Shown piece after piece: positions 1 through 11,379 of a DNA stretch of 30,166 nt. This stretch comes from Thermomucor indicae-seudaticae. Its lineage: Eukaryota > Mucoromycota > Mucoromycetes > Mucorales > Lichtheimiaceae. Below the pieces are notes generated by a model. That model ran no database searches and had not been told where the DNA came from. It saw nothing but the letters and a program-made list of their open reading frames with translations. The position numbers and the translations under genes are program-made. The stretch is taken from positions 1-30,166 of the forward strand of contig JSYX01000426.1 in assembly GCA_000787465.1 (NCBI GenBank). Reading direction: 5' to 3'. Each line of letters opens with the position of its first letter. Position 1 is the stretch's first letter.

Positions 1-1851
1 ATTTCTCTTTGCCGCAATTTATCGTATCTCTTGCACGTAAATCATTTTATTTTCTCTGCGCAAAATCTTTTTGTAAATCTCTGCAAATTTTAAAGAATAA
101 ACCTGTAATTCATACGCAACTATGAATCACCTACCAATGCGGCAGTCAATGCAATATCTTAGAATCGTGAAAATCCAAACTAGATACAGCAGCATAGCCG
201 TGCCATCGTTTTCTGTCCACTGGCAAGATACAACGAAGAATTACCCTCTTCATATGCACTGAGCGACAGCGCCTCGTCTTCTTTTGCCATATGACGAGGA
301 ATGTTCCCCCTGCGGTCGCAAACAGGTCCAAATTCAGATGCTTGTAGATGATGTTCTGCTAGAATGATGGCAGTCAGCAACATACGCACGATGGCTAAAC
401 TGATGCTTTCCTGTTCCCGCGACTACCATTGAAAGGCATACTGATCATTTCTTGGCCAACACGAAAACTCTGGTGGCGCAAAACATTCTGCCGCCAGCGC
501 AATAATTCATTTTCAGCTAGCAAACTCTAAAGTCTTACAGTAGCCGCTGTTAATGTCAAATACGAGACATCAGCAATACTAAATGATTCTACAGATCAGC
601 GGCCTTACAGCAAATACAGAATATACACAAAGTAGCAAAGAAAAGAGGCAAAAAGCGAAATTAGGATCTAGTGACTAAATACAACGTCAGGCTACGCAAC
701 AAATGTGAGACAGAATCAACGACTCCAAACTGGTTAATGCAGTGGCACGAAGAAAACGTGGAGACCGACGGCACTTGGCCAGACCATGCGCCGGCGCGAA
801 TGACTCCGCTTCTCTATTATTGGCGCGACGATCAATCGAGATCGCACAGCCCTCATGGGAGGAAGGGGAGTCTGGCAAAAAGAAGATAATTGCTATTTAC
901 AGCAAGACACAAATATACTACGCACAGGACCAATATTTCATCAAGGCGTAATATGTTCTTAACGCCAAAGGGCGTTATATTTTACGCTGGTTTCTCGTAG
1001 TGTGGAATCGCGTTTCACAAACGCTAGGGGCAAGTCAACAGCGGAGCTCTGTAAAGGTCTGACAAGGCCCCCATGATGAGCTGCTTTCCCTCCAAGCTTT
1101 ATTTGGAACGAGCGCATAATGCATAATGCGTAGTGGTAAGCTCACATGTTGGGCGGGCCAAGCTTAGTCTGAACTTTACGTGCTAATAGCACACAAGCTC
1201 ATACGAACCTTCTGGAATGTATTCAGGCACTTTGGCGGTCTCTTTTGTTTGACCCAGCTACATGTCTAGACTGTCTTTCCAGTTAGTCTTTTACCATTAC
1301 AGGGAGTATAGATCTAAAGTGCTCAGTCAGCCGTAGCTCCTGCATGGTGAATGAAGAAGACAGAGAGAGGGATCCCCAGCTGACTGCCAATTATCGAATG
1401 CACAATTCGTTAAATGTGGTACAAGAAAAACTGTGAGTATTTTTGTACGTCTTCTTCATAGAATGCGAAGACACATGCACATGCCCGGAAACTCTACATA
1501 TTCATTCGACACTTCGTCTGTCTTCAGAGCACATAGCGGCTCGTTTCACAGCCAATAGCGCTTACATATTCGTAATACTGGAGACGCATATACGCACCTC
1601 TTGCATGTAGTGGCGGAGGACTAAAAAGAACGTAAATGCGGAAAACAGCTTGTGCACAGAAGCAAGCAAAAAAGAAAGAAGAGGGGCACAGGCTTCATTT
1701 CCCCGCCCACTCGTGTTTGCTGTGAGTTTATAAAATGCAATGGGAAACACATAAAGCAAGGTTTCACTGAGCAAGACACATAGTTTTCTTCCTTTTTCTT
1801 TTGTGAACCATCTTCCTCTCTTCTTTTCCTTGATCTCGATCCTCAGATATC
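1..1851. other. Region without a recognised gene, 5' of the first P450
   Basis: I see no exon chain, tRNA or recognisable protein here. Open frames are all under about 75 codons, lie on both strands and read as unrelated low-information peptides. A small hairpin (TAACGCC, short loop, GGCGTTA) sits near 960-975, and a short repeat of GCATAATG near 1116-1132. The last 150 bases look like the promoter and 5' leader of the P450 gene that starts at 1852, with a C-rich patch near 1701-1708, a TATA element and a pyrimidine-rich leader. Confidence 0.6.
1729..1735 (+). promoter_or_regulatory. Probable TATA box of P450 gene 1
   Basis: TATAAAA lies 117-123 bases before the ATG at 1852 and is followed by a pyrimidine-rich leader. 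Position and sequence fit a fungal core promoter; no start-site data are available. Confidence 0.5.
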
Positions 1852-3885
1852 ATGCTAGGCACACTCGTGAACTTGAACCATGATCAACTGATGCCTATCG
1901 TCAGTGTGGCAGCAGCGGCCGGTCTGGCTGTTTTTGCCGTGTGCACCCACCGTTCCAAGAGCTCAGCAGCTGCTGAACGAGGATTAAAAGAGATTCCTAT
2001 GCCCAAGGGCGCCTTGCCCTACTTTGGTATGCTTTTTCGTTTTTCGGGCTCGATCCTGCATCGAGAGACTTACGCAAAGAATTTAGGTCATTTACTTGCG
2101 CTGGGTGATCTGCCTGCCCATCAAACTGCAAAGTGGAGCAAAGAATATGGTAAACTGTGAAATAAAAGTGTTATTCTACGGCTGTTAATTGGCGGTGTTA
2201 GGTCCTATCTTCAAGATCAAGATGGGTGTGCAAACGTGGATAATGATTAGCGACCCTTACATTGCGCACGAGATATTCAATACGAACGGCAGCGTTACTT
2301 CCAACCGACCTTTTCAGCTTTTCAGTCACGAGATCTACTCGCTTAATCAAAAGTAATGATGACGGCGGATCTATGGAGAAAACAGTTAACTGATTTTCGT
2401 TTTGTAGAGGTGTCGCGTTCCCTAACCCTGGAAAAGTCTGGAAGAGAACGAGAACAGCAGGTAAGCCAGCTGTGTGTGTGTGGATACGCACGGACCGAAC
2501 AAGAGAGTTGATCATGCATTGTAAGCTCTGGATGTTTTGGCTCCGAAAAACGTTGACCGGTTCAGCGATATTCTTGAGCGTGAGGCAGACTATATCGTTA
2601 AATACCTTATTGCGGCTACGATCGCCAACGGCCATGTCGACACGGTGAAACCGCTTCAATCGGCATCTATGAACGTTGTCTTGACTACCTGCCTTGGTAT
2701 GCGTGCCGAGTCAGTACTTGATCCGCTCTTTAAAGAGGTCGTTGCTGTGACGGACGAGGGCATGAAACTGGCCGGTGCTGCTGAAGACATGAGTAGCTTT
2801 TTGCCTATCCTTTCGGTCCTGGACATTCTGTTCCGCAAGGAACGCCGAATGCGGAATTTTGCCGAGAACAAGCGAAACCCTCTGTACCGCAGATTGATCA
2901 GGGAAGCGTTGGCAAGCGACAAGGACTGCTTATTAAAGTCGCTTTATGAGCTTAAAGATCAGTACAATCTGGATGACGACGATATCATGGTTACTATAAG
3001 TAAGTCTATTTCCTAATAATCGCTCCCATCGCTTCTGTTGACCCCTCCCTTCTTTGCGTAGATGATCTTATTGCGGCTGGTGCCGACACAATCGCCGTGA
3101 GTTTGTCCTGGGGATTCGCTATCCTCTGCCATTACCCAGACGTCCAAAAGAAGCTTCGCGACGAAGTGGATGCCTTCATTGCTGTTCACAAGCGTCTGCC
3201 AACCTTTGCCGAACGTGAACAGTTGCCTTATCTTATTTCGGTACAGAAGGAATGCATGCGTTATCGACCCACCACACCTTTTGGTGTACTCCATGAGAAC
3301 ACGGAAGATCGTAAGTTGATATTGAATGCGAAAGGAAGAGGGGAATTACTGAGAGAATATATAGTTGAAATTCGCGGCTACTTTATTCCGAAGGGCAGTG
3401 TACTGGTCAGCAATATGTACGGCATGCATGCCAATCCGAATATCTACCCTGAGCCTGAAAAGTTCAAGCCTGAGCGGTTTTTGAACAACCTCAAGACTAT
3501 GTCAGCTGCCGCCAATTCGCGTATTGAAGGCCGTGACCAATACAACTTTGGATGGGGAAGGTAGGAAAATGAATAAGTCGCTTTGCTTCTGATTTGCTGA
3601 TATATCTTCAAAAAAGACGTATCTGCCCAGGTATTCACTTGGTAAGTTGTGTGATACACAAACATAGACAAATGCGTGAATTAAACCATCGGTATGATAT
3701 AGGCCGAAGTTGAAATGTACAACGTCTATGTTCGCGTGTTTGCAAATGCCATTATCGAGCCCATGCGAAACTCCGACAATGAACCTGTCTATCCAAATCT
3801 CGACAAGGCTCATGACGGTGGTCTTGTCTATCACCCAATTGAATCTACAGTGCGATTCGTCGAGCGTAAAGATGCTCTGCTTTAA
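1852..3885 (+). CDS. Cytochrome P450 monooxygenase (tandem copy 1)
   Basis: Nine exons: 1852-2026, 2087-2149, 2202-2352, 2408-2460, 2526-2999, 3062-3310, 3365-3560, 3617-3641, 3703-3885; 522 residues. A hydrophobic N-terminal anchor (about residues 13-31) and a Pro-containing hinge indicate an ER-bound microsomal P450. The C-helix WKRTR, the I-helix AGADT (311-315), the K-helix ExxR (E369, R372) and the haem loop FGWGRRICPG with thiolate Cys457 are all present, so the enzyme should be able to activate O2. These proteins hydroxylate lipids, sterols or xenobiotics using electrons from P450 reductase; the substrate cannot be read from sequence. The sequence style is like the Mucorales CYP509 group, which I cannot confirm without a search. 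Phases match gene 2 at all eight introns, which supports the model. Intron 6 (3311-3364) is 54 nt and stop-free. Confidence 0.93.
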
Positions 3886-5143
3886 AGAACGATTCCTCCT
3901 CGAATGACCTAATCCATTCATTCATTTCAAAACCATTTGCATTTTCTATTTTATGGCTTCCCTCCCTGTTTTTATATCGCGTTTCTTATTCCCCACCTCA
4001 GGTAGATTGCTGACTATTTTATTTTGCTAGGCAAAAGGTTTTAAAGCTCAGTGCTAAGATTAAAGACTAACTTAAAGCATTATGTGCTCTAAAGCAGTTG
4101 GGCGGTTCACTTCAATACATAAACAGCATAGTCATATGCAAACAATGGTCCGAGATGATGCAAGAATCTGTACCATTCTTCGGGAGCACACGTAAAAAAT
4201 TTTAGGAGAGCACCTCTGCTAATGTACCTAAAGTTCACCTGTACGATGCATGAACGTTATCCCCAGGGTGCCATCCATACTGAGCTCGAGGCCGAATTGC
4301 GCAACAGAGTACAAGGTCTAATATGACCAATTACTGCATTCACTGCAAGCTGTATCGTGACGATAAGAGCTTCGAAAACTAGAAATTGGTTTGCGGAGTG
4401 TTCCGTACTTTCCTTTGCTAATATCGTCTTTGGCAACGCATATCTCTCGTTTATAACTAATTTTGACATGAGAGCGTCGTTAATAGTCGGCTTTGCACAT
4501 CGTTGGTACTGACCAGATCCAGATTCCTGGCACGGCGAGTCATGCTGGCTTTTTCGTGCGCATTATCTGCCGTAATTTCTGGGTGTTGCAAAGTTTTGCA
4601 GGCGCCTAGATCCAACCTGCCGAAGCCTTCGCGGTGGAAAAACTCACTGTGCTCTCTCAATTGCTTAATTTAAGTTGTCGACTGAGCAAGTAATAAAAGT
4701 TGGACCTGCTTCGGACCTGAGTCATTTCTTCACATGAACCAAAAGCGTTTGGTAAGCTCGCAAAATTCGAAGTCTTTCTTCGACGCACGGAATGAGAACC
4801 CGTTCCGGTACTTGTGCTTCCATGTGTCGGTATGGCTATTCTAGAAGAAGTTACACAACGCATCCCAATGAAAAAATCCTTCGCGAGATTTCCTGATATT
4901 TGAATATACCGGAAGATGTCATATTCTCGATCGTGCGTCCGTCGGACACTGATCAGGATGAGTACTATATCCTGGTTCACGAATAAGGTATATATTTGGA
5001 TCGAGACTGTGTAAAGGAAGACAGTTTAAAATCAAAGAAGCCCGATTGCAATTCTCTGTTTTCGTGCAACGTCTGTCTGCATACTTTAAAAGAAGCAACG
5101 ACCGACGGAATGTCTGCTTTCCTTGTCTATTTTCTTTGCACTC
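3886..5143. other. Spacer between the P450 paralogues with interrupted coding-like stretches
   Basis: After the 3' end of P450 gene 1 there is A/T-rich DNA to about 4190. From about 4240 to 4982 the plus strand has several protein-like segments broken by stops and frame changes, for example EPKAFGKLAKFEVFLRRTE (4736-4792) and a stretch ending DQDEYYILVHE before TAA at 4983-4985. I do not recognise a family and cannot join the pieces with convincing introns. A decayed gene is possible. The last 160 bases are the promoter of P450 gene 2. Confidence 0.35.
4989..4995 (+). promoter_or_regulatory. Possible TATA element of P450 gene 2
   Basis: TATATAT about 150 bases before the ATG at 5144, in the position equivalent to the TATAAAA of P450 gene 1. 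Weaker match, so less certain. Confidence 0.35.
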
Positions 5144-5166
5144 ATGTCTCTTTCACATCGTTCTAG
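5110..5166 (+). promoter_or_regulatory. Overlapping upstream ORF at P450 gene 2
   Basis: An ATG at 5110 opens an 18-codon frame that ends at TAG 5164-5166 and overlaps the main ATG (5144) in a different frame. If included in the mRNA it could reduce translation of the P450. Whether the transcript starts upstream of it is unknown. Confidence 0.35.
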
Positions 5167-7270
5167 TGGTGGCATCCTGTCCAGTGTTCTGAAAAATGAT
5201 CGGCTGATGCCCATTGTCACAACCGCCGCAGCGGCTGGTGTTGTACTCTATACGTATTACTCAATCACGAAGATCGACAGGTCCCAGAAAAAGCGAGCGG
5301 CCGAACTTGGATTGAAGGAAATCCCAAGTCCGGACTGCAGCTATCCCTACGTTGGTGAGCACAGAGAAACGAATTCAGGCATAATGGAAAGGACACGACT
5401 CTAAACGGTATATGTGGTAAAAAGGTCATATGCTGTCCATTGACTCCGAATTACCTGGCGTTCAGATATCAGAATGGCACAAAGAACTTAACAGTAAGCA
5501 CCTATCAATATGCTCTTTTTCTTCTGTACTGATCCCGGTTTGCGCAAGGCCCTATGATTCGCTTGAAAATGGGCACAAGGACTTGGATCCTTATCAGCGA
5601 TCCCTTTATTGCGCATGAAGTCTTTGTCACCAATGGCAGTGCCACGTCTGATAGGCCTTTTCAAGTATATACCCACAAATATTACTCTATGAACGGAAGG
5701 TCAGTCCTTATGAACAGTCATATATGAAGAACGTTATATATATATATATATATATGTATAAATATATCGACAGAGGCATCGTATTCAGCAACGACAAGTG
5801 GAAAAGGACGCGTTCAGCCGGTAAGTAAAGCTCTAGGTAGTTTCTCAAAATGGTTATTAACAAGAAGTGGTTTAAAAAAGCACTCGAGATTTTGTCTCCT
5901 CGGAACGTGGAACGTTTCCGGCCGGTGCTGGAAAAGGAAGCTGATTACCTTGTGGACCTTTTAATGTCTGAGACTCAAACGCATGGCAGCATCGATCCTT
6001 TCAAACCTGTTCAGTCTGCATCCATGAACTTTATCTTGATTACGTGTCTGGGCCGACAACCGGTCCGGTCCCACAACGACCCACTCTTTCGGGAACTCGT
6101 TCGAATGCTTGACAGGGGTATGAAGATGGCCGGAGCCGCCTACTCTCTGAGTGCCTATCTCCCGATTTTCTCCATCATGGACCTCGTGCTTCGCCGCGAA
6201 AAGTACATGAAGCACATTGTCGAAAACGAGCGGAATGTCTTGTTCAAAAGACTGATCAAAGAAGCATTGGAGGGTGAAACCGATTGTCTTTTAAAGTCGC
6301 TGTATGCAGTCAAAGATAGATATGGTCTGGACGATGAAACCATTATGGTCACCGTCAGTAAGTAAAGCACTCCATAGTAATAGCAATAGGCAAAACCTTA
6401 TACCTTTTTTTCTTCAATAGATGACTTGCTCGCCGCTGGTACAGACACCACATCCGTGACGCTAAACTGGTTCTTTGCCATCATTTGTCATTACCCGGAC
6501 GCCCAAAAGCGTATTCGAGATGAAGTCGACGCCTTTGTCGCTGCCCGCAGACGAATGCCGACTTTCGCTGAACGAGATCAGTTCCCGTTTCTAATCTCGG
6601 TCGAAAGAGAATGCATGCGATACCGTCCTACCTCCCACTTTGGCCTTTTACATGCAGCTACGGAAGACCGTAAGTAGCCCTTCCTACTGTATTGGTGATT
6701 GCTTATATAAGCTGATATCCGTTATTGTTAGTGGCCATACGAGGTTACTTCATCCCAAAAGGCGCAACCCTTATCAGTAATATGTATTTAATGCACCAAA
6801 ATCCCGACGTCTACCCTGAACCACACAAATTCATCCCGGACCGCTTTCTCGATAACAAGAAAACAATGTCTGCTTCAGCAAACTCGAAAGTTGACCATCG
6901 AGATCAGTATAACTTTGGTTGGGGAAGGTGAGCTGCATATATTACTCTCGTACTTCGGACACAATATCCTCATTCATTCTTTCCGCTGTATGTTGTAGAC
7001 GCATCTGTCCTGGTATCCACTTGGTAAGCAGTCTCTCATACCAATAACGGTTTCTTCCTCTCTAATTCACCCCTGCATCCATTACAGGCCGAGACGGAAA
7101 TGTTCAATATCCTCGTACGCGTATTTGCGAAATGCCGCATTGAGCCCCACTTGGACGACCAAGGAAACCCAGTATACCCAAACCTGGACGGTGCCAGGAA
7201 TGGCGGTCTTGTCGTATTACCCTTGGACTACAAAGTACGCTTCGTTGAGCGCGAAGACCGTTTAATTTAA
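5144..7270 (+). CDS. Cytochrome P450 monooxygenase (tandem copy 2)
   Basis: Nine exons: 5144-5354, 5425-5493, 5549-5699, 5774-5820, 5881-6357, 6421-6669, 6732-6927, 6999-7023, 7088-7270; 535 residues. Hydrophobic anchor about residues 24-44, then a Pro-containing hinge. Diagnostic motifs are intact: I-helix AGTDTT from 324, K-helix ExxR (E382, R385), haem loop FGWGRRICPG with Cys470. Exons 3, 6, 7, 8 and 9 have exactly the same lengths as in copy 1, and all intron phases agree, so this is a tandem duplicate that has since diverged strongly in protein sequence. The start at 5144 is the first ATG in the frame of the conserved exon 1. Intron 3 uses a GTCAGT donor and carries a (TA)n tract. Function: ER membrane monooxygenase, substrate unknown. 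Confidence 0.93.
5735..5755. repeat. (TA)n microsatellite in intron 3 of P450 gene 2
   Basis: Twenty-one bases of uninterrupted TA alternation, wholly inside the intron 5700-5773. Likely length-polymorphic; no coding effect is expected. Confidence 0.9.
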
Positions 7271-7433
7271 CAAAGAAAACATCTGCAAATGACGAAGCAA
7301 AGCAAAAGAAAGCGCAGTAGTAGTTTTGCATTGCATCTGAAGTCTCTTCCTTTCTTCCTTCGTAGGTGAGAAAAAAGGCAATGATAGTGTAAAACGACGA
7401 ATGAATGAAAAAACAACTGTACATGCAATATTA

Positions 7434-8720
7434 TTACTCTTCCTCTTCTTCTTCCTCCTCCAATTCTTGTTGCATCACTCCTCTGAGCCGACGTTCCTTC
7501 TCGTTTTCCAATTGACCATACAATAGGTACAATGCTCTCTCATTAGCTTCCGGTGTTCCCTGGATGGTAAACATCCTTTCGCCGGTGACATCATCGGGCA
7601 TCTTGGCAATCGAGATCTTGGAGCCAGATAGTCGGCGGATTTCCGATATCTTCGAGCCACCTTTGCCTGTGGCCAGGTAAAAACATTAGTGCCCTTCCTT
7701 GCTTGTAACTCTAACAATGGCTATTTGTACCCACCAATAATGCATCCAACCATGTCACTCGGAATAGAAATGTGTTGGGTTCGGATATTCGGGTTGTTTG
7801 ACAACGACTGACGTCGCGATGACGGATTGGACGCAAAGTCGGTGCCGTTCCCAGTTCTGGTGATGGATGAGGTCCGTCTGTGAGTAGTGGGATGATTGTT
7901 TTGTGCATTGTTGGCTTTGGTAGGATTGTACAAGATGGTGCCATATGCACGTTCTTTGTCTTCCAGCAGGCATTGGCCGATTTCCTGTATGGCCGTCCGG
8001 ATTCCATCTACTGTGCCACGTACTTCCACAATACGTTCGGTGCTTTGGGGTAAGAGCGCTTTTGAAGCGGTCATTCGGACACCGGATGTATCTTGGATAT
8101 GTTTAATCTTTGCGCCTTGACGGCCAATGACGGTACCCATCAGATTATGCGAGATCAGTAGACGAAGGGTCACACTATTATGATGCTTTCCAGAGTGGTT
8201 GGAAGTCGGAGAGGTAGGTGGAGTTGCAGGTGAGATTGGGTTGTCGAGTAAGGTCCGGGATATGAACGCATATGCCTAACCAAGGATTTTAAGTAACACA
8301 CACAAAAATATACGTTCATCCAGGTTGTTGCTCACACACACCTTTGCAACGCCTTCCAAACTACCAGTGACGGTCAACACGCGGTCATGAATACCTGGAA
8401 CCACTTTGGACACACCAGCCTTGACGCCTGTGGACTCTCTAAGCTCGGCAACGTTCTTGCCGCCTTTTTATTTCATCACCATTTAATACAATATATCCAC
8501 TTAGTCGGGCAACATAAGTTAGCTCACCTTTGCCAATGATGACTCCGGCTTCCTTGGTAGAAACGAGGGCACGAACAGTAAGTGGGCCGTCATCCTCGTC
8601 AGCAATGACGGTGGTGCCAGACACGCGGTCCTGATTTTGCGAATCTTGGCTTTTTTCTGTTGAGGATTCATCGTAGCGATCAGAGTTACTTGTGTTGGTC
8701 GAAGATAATTGTTCAGACAT
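7434..8720 (-). CDS. Three-KH-domain RNA-binding protein (PCBP/Rnc1/Pbp2-like)
   Basis: Four exons in gene order: 8720-8528, 8463-8342, 8275-7735, 7666-7434; 362 residues. Each KH domain shows its GxxG loop: KH1 IIGKGG (61-66, split by intron 1), KH2 VIGRQG (154-159) and KH3 IIGKGG (284-289, split by intron 3). KH1 and KH2 are close to each other and KH3 is separated by a Ser/Asn/Thr-rich linker, the layout of poly(C)-binding/hnRNP K-type proteins and yeast Pbp2/Hek2 or fission yeast Rnc1. Members bind C- or U-rich mRNA to control stability, localisation or translation. The N terminus is Ser/Asp-rich and the C terminus ends in a run of Glu. The gene converges on P450 gene 2, leaving 163 bases between stop codons for both 3' UTRs. 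Orthology to a named yeast gene is not certain. Confidence 0.92.
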
Positions 8721-9224
8721 TATGCACTTCCAGGTACAGTTAGCTGCGAGTTTTTGTGAGGGCGGGGGATGAAGAAAGCTTCTTTTCGGCGCGGGGGTGT
8801 CTGGAGGAGGTCAATGCACAAGAAGCACACAAACGAGGGATGGGCAGTAATAAACGGTGTTGAAGGCAAAATAAAAGAAAAAACGAAGTTAAGGTGAAAA
8901 GGTCAGATCCAGTGAGGACGAGGTTAATTAGACAGGGCTTTTGATCTTAAAGCAAGACCATTACGCACAAAAAAAAAGTCCTCGAAAAATGTGGCGGCGT
9001 TCGGCTCGACTTCCGCTGACGTGTCCTGTCGAGCAACGCAGAAGTACGAATTCTGACGCCACTCCAAAACCACACCACTATAAACACGCACAAATGGGTA
9101 TCATAGTCTTTAAATAAGGATCTTTATGAGCTTCTTTATCAACGTCCTATCTTAAAAAAGGTCTGTTCAGTTATTGATATTTACAAGCGTATCTATCTAC
9201 AAGGCTACTAAAGCTGAAACGTAC
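8721..9224. other. Upstream region of the KH gene and 3' flank of the LIM gene
   Basis: About 500 bases between two minus-strand genes. It should contain the promoter and leader of the KH gene and the 3' UTR of the LIM gene. I see only A-rich tracts and no further gene or RNA. Confidence 0.55.
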
Positions 9225-11379
9225 TTATCGCACGAAATGAGTTCTTGGACTGTTATCCTATAATAATACGGGAGGGATCAACATGATGAAAGGCCTGTCA
9301 TGAGTCTCTAACTTACCATGCAGTTCCGACAATGCACGAGCCATTTTCCGTTTTCGCCTTCCGTCACTTTGGCTCCAGAATCCATTTGTTTCTTGCAACC
9401 AGCGCAACGGAGGCATTTCTTATGCCATCGGCTTGCTCTTGGGCCCGGAGTCTCTTCGGTGATAGCGATGCTCGTACGACAGCTTGGGCAAATCTTGGAA
9501 CCGCCTAATTTGGGTAGGGCTCGAGTTCGGTGCATCAATACGCTCGATGGATGCTCAGGAGACCTGTTGTTTGGCAGAGAAGGAGGGGTGCTCACACTTG
9601 TCGTAATGGGAAGAGATGTCCGACGCGCCAATTTATTGCAGGACTCGCAGTGTTCCTTGCCTTTGATCTCATAGAATGGTTGGTCATACGGCAGCACTGC
9701 ACGGCATCCGTGGCATTGAAAACACTAGTTGAAGTAGGCAGGTTAGAACCGGCTCAGCAACAGGAATGGATAATATCTTGCATACGTGCCTGAACATGAT
9801 AACATCTGGGACCGTTCTTTAGGCATTTGTCTGTGATTGGCTTCTCACAAGTGTGGCAAACGTATCGAGGCGTCGATGTAGCTTTTGTCTTGGCTGCTGG
9901 CGATGGGCAACACTAATGAAAACGCCCGATTAGAGCTACCTTTCCATAAGACAAATAGCCGCCCAGTCATACCTGTGGATGATAAACAGCCTTGCCATGG
10001 CTCACAAACTCAGACTGCGTAAAGTGTCCGTGGCAGCCGGCACACGTCAGGCAATTGTAGTGGTACCACATATCACCATTTGGCATGGGAAGCCTTATGC
10101 GAGGACCGCTCAAAGGATCGTTGCACGCAATGCAGACACGAGATACTTGTTGAGCCGAGAGAGAGTCGTCAGCAAAAACCGGGCTAGTGGATGATGTGGT
10201 TCGTCGACGGGCAATCGGCTGATTCGATTTTGGAGACGGAGGCGTACTGGCCAGCGGTGACGGAGAAGGAGATGGTGTCTTTAAACCACTTGACACAGAT
10301 GATATCGACATTGGGCTACCGCTGATGAGGGACCGCTCAGAGTGAACAGGAGATGCCGACAGAGTAGGCGGTAGCGAAGGCTCAATAGAATGATGGTTGT
10401 TGTTCACTGACTTTTGATAATGGTGGAAGAGTTGTGAATCGATCTTTGGACGCTGATGGTGTGACCGAGGGGGCAGCCAAGAGGATGAGTTGGTAGATGT
10501 GATTGTGTCTCTCGAGCGCACAGAACTACCCGGAGAAAGGACTGGGGTAGACGTAGTACTTGCTGTTGTATATGGAGGCGATGATAGCCGAGCTATTGAG
10601 TGCGTTTTTCTCTTCTGTTGGGAGTCTTCTTCTTCGGCTTGTGCCATGAGGCAGGGTTCACAACAAGGTCGGCCTTTCAGATCCACCATAGGTACCTGAC
10701 CGAGAGGAGACAAACAATTGTGACAGTGGAAGCAATCTTTATGCCATACGTCCTCTCCATGCTCCACAAAGGCATCCCGACGCGGAAACACTGGCTGCTG
10801 ACATGACGCACTAAAGTAGTAAAAGAGCACCCCGGTTTAGCTTAGAGTAGCTTAGTACTGTCATCTTGTCACTTACCAGTAACCTTTACTAAACGACTTT
10901 ATGTGGCACTCCTTGCAATAATGGGCATCGCCTTCCAAAAATGACGGCATATCGTAACGCAGGCGCTTGTTGCAAATGGCACAAGTCTTTTGAAGGGATA
11001 CAGAAAGCGGCTTCCCAAAGCTTTGTATGCTATTACGCTTTGTAAGTGGCGTACTCATTGTGTTCTCGATCGCCAACGGCTTGTCAGGAGTGGGCCCCAA
11101 GATGCTATTAGCATATCTATGTTCGACAAGAAGGTAAGAGATATTTCCTTTTAGCTTGACAGACGCTTGACATACTGGCTTTGCCATTTGTCAGCTGCAA
11201 GTAAACTATTATCAGTACCGAGACCAGTAGCGATGGAGGCTATTGTACACGATAATACGAAAATGAATTCAAGATTGACAGTCCAGTGCATTGTTGTCAA
11301 GCTTACCAACAGGCTTTCCACCGCACTTTCGACATTTGCCAGAGCTTGATATCTCGCCACAGCGGTTGCAGTATCCCAT
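9225..11379 (-). CDS. Multi-LIM-domain scaffold protein
   Basis: Proposed exons in gene order: 11379-11307, 11194-11161, 11104-10877, 10810-9973, 9912-9790, 9724-9317, 9257-9225; 578 residues. The N terminus begins MGYCNRCGE and has a four-Cys CxxC...CxxC knuckle. A lone Cys4 half-finger (C77, C80, C99, C102) precedes four LIM domains at about 112-167, 338-392, 410-462 and 512-567, each with CxxC, HxxC, CxxC and a terminal pair. Residues 168-330 are Ser/Thr/Pro-rich and probably disordered. LIM proteins bind partner proteins; fungal relatives are paxillin-like factors at sites of polarised growth and septa. Exon 2 and the last exon are the least certain: the GTAAGT after the final LIM Cys may be an intron donor (used here) or read on to TAG at 9308-9310. 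Intron 5 needs a GC donor. Confidence 0.82.

Noticed and set aside
1562..1774. 70-codon minus-strand ORF before P450 gene 1
   Set aside because: Overlaps the TATA box and leader of the P450 gene and has no recognised motif.
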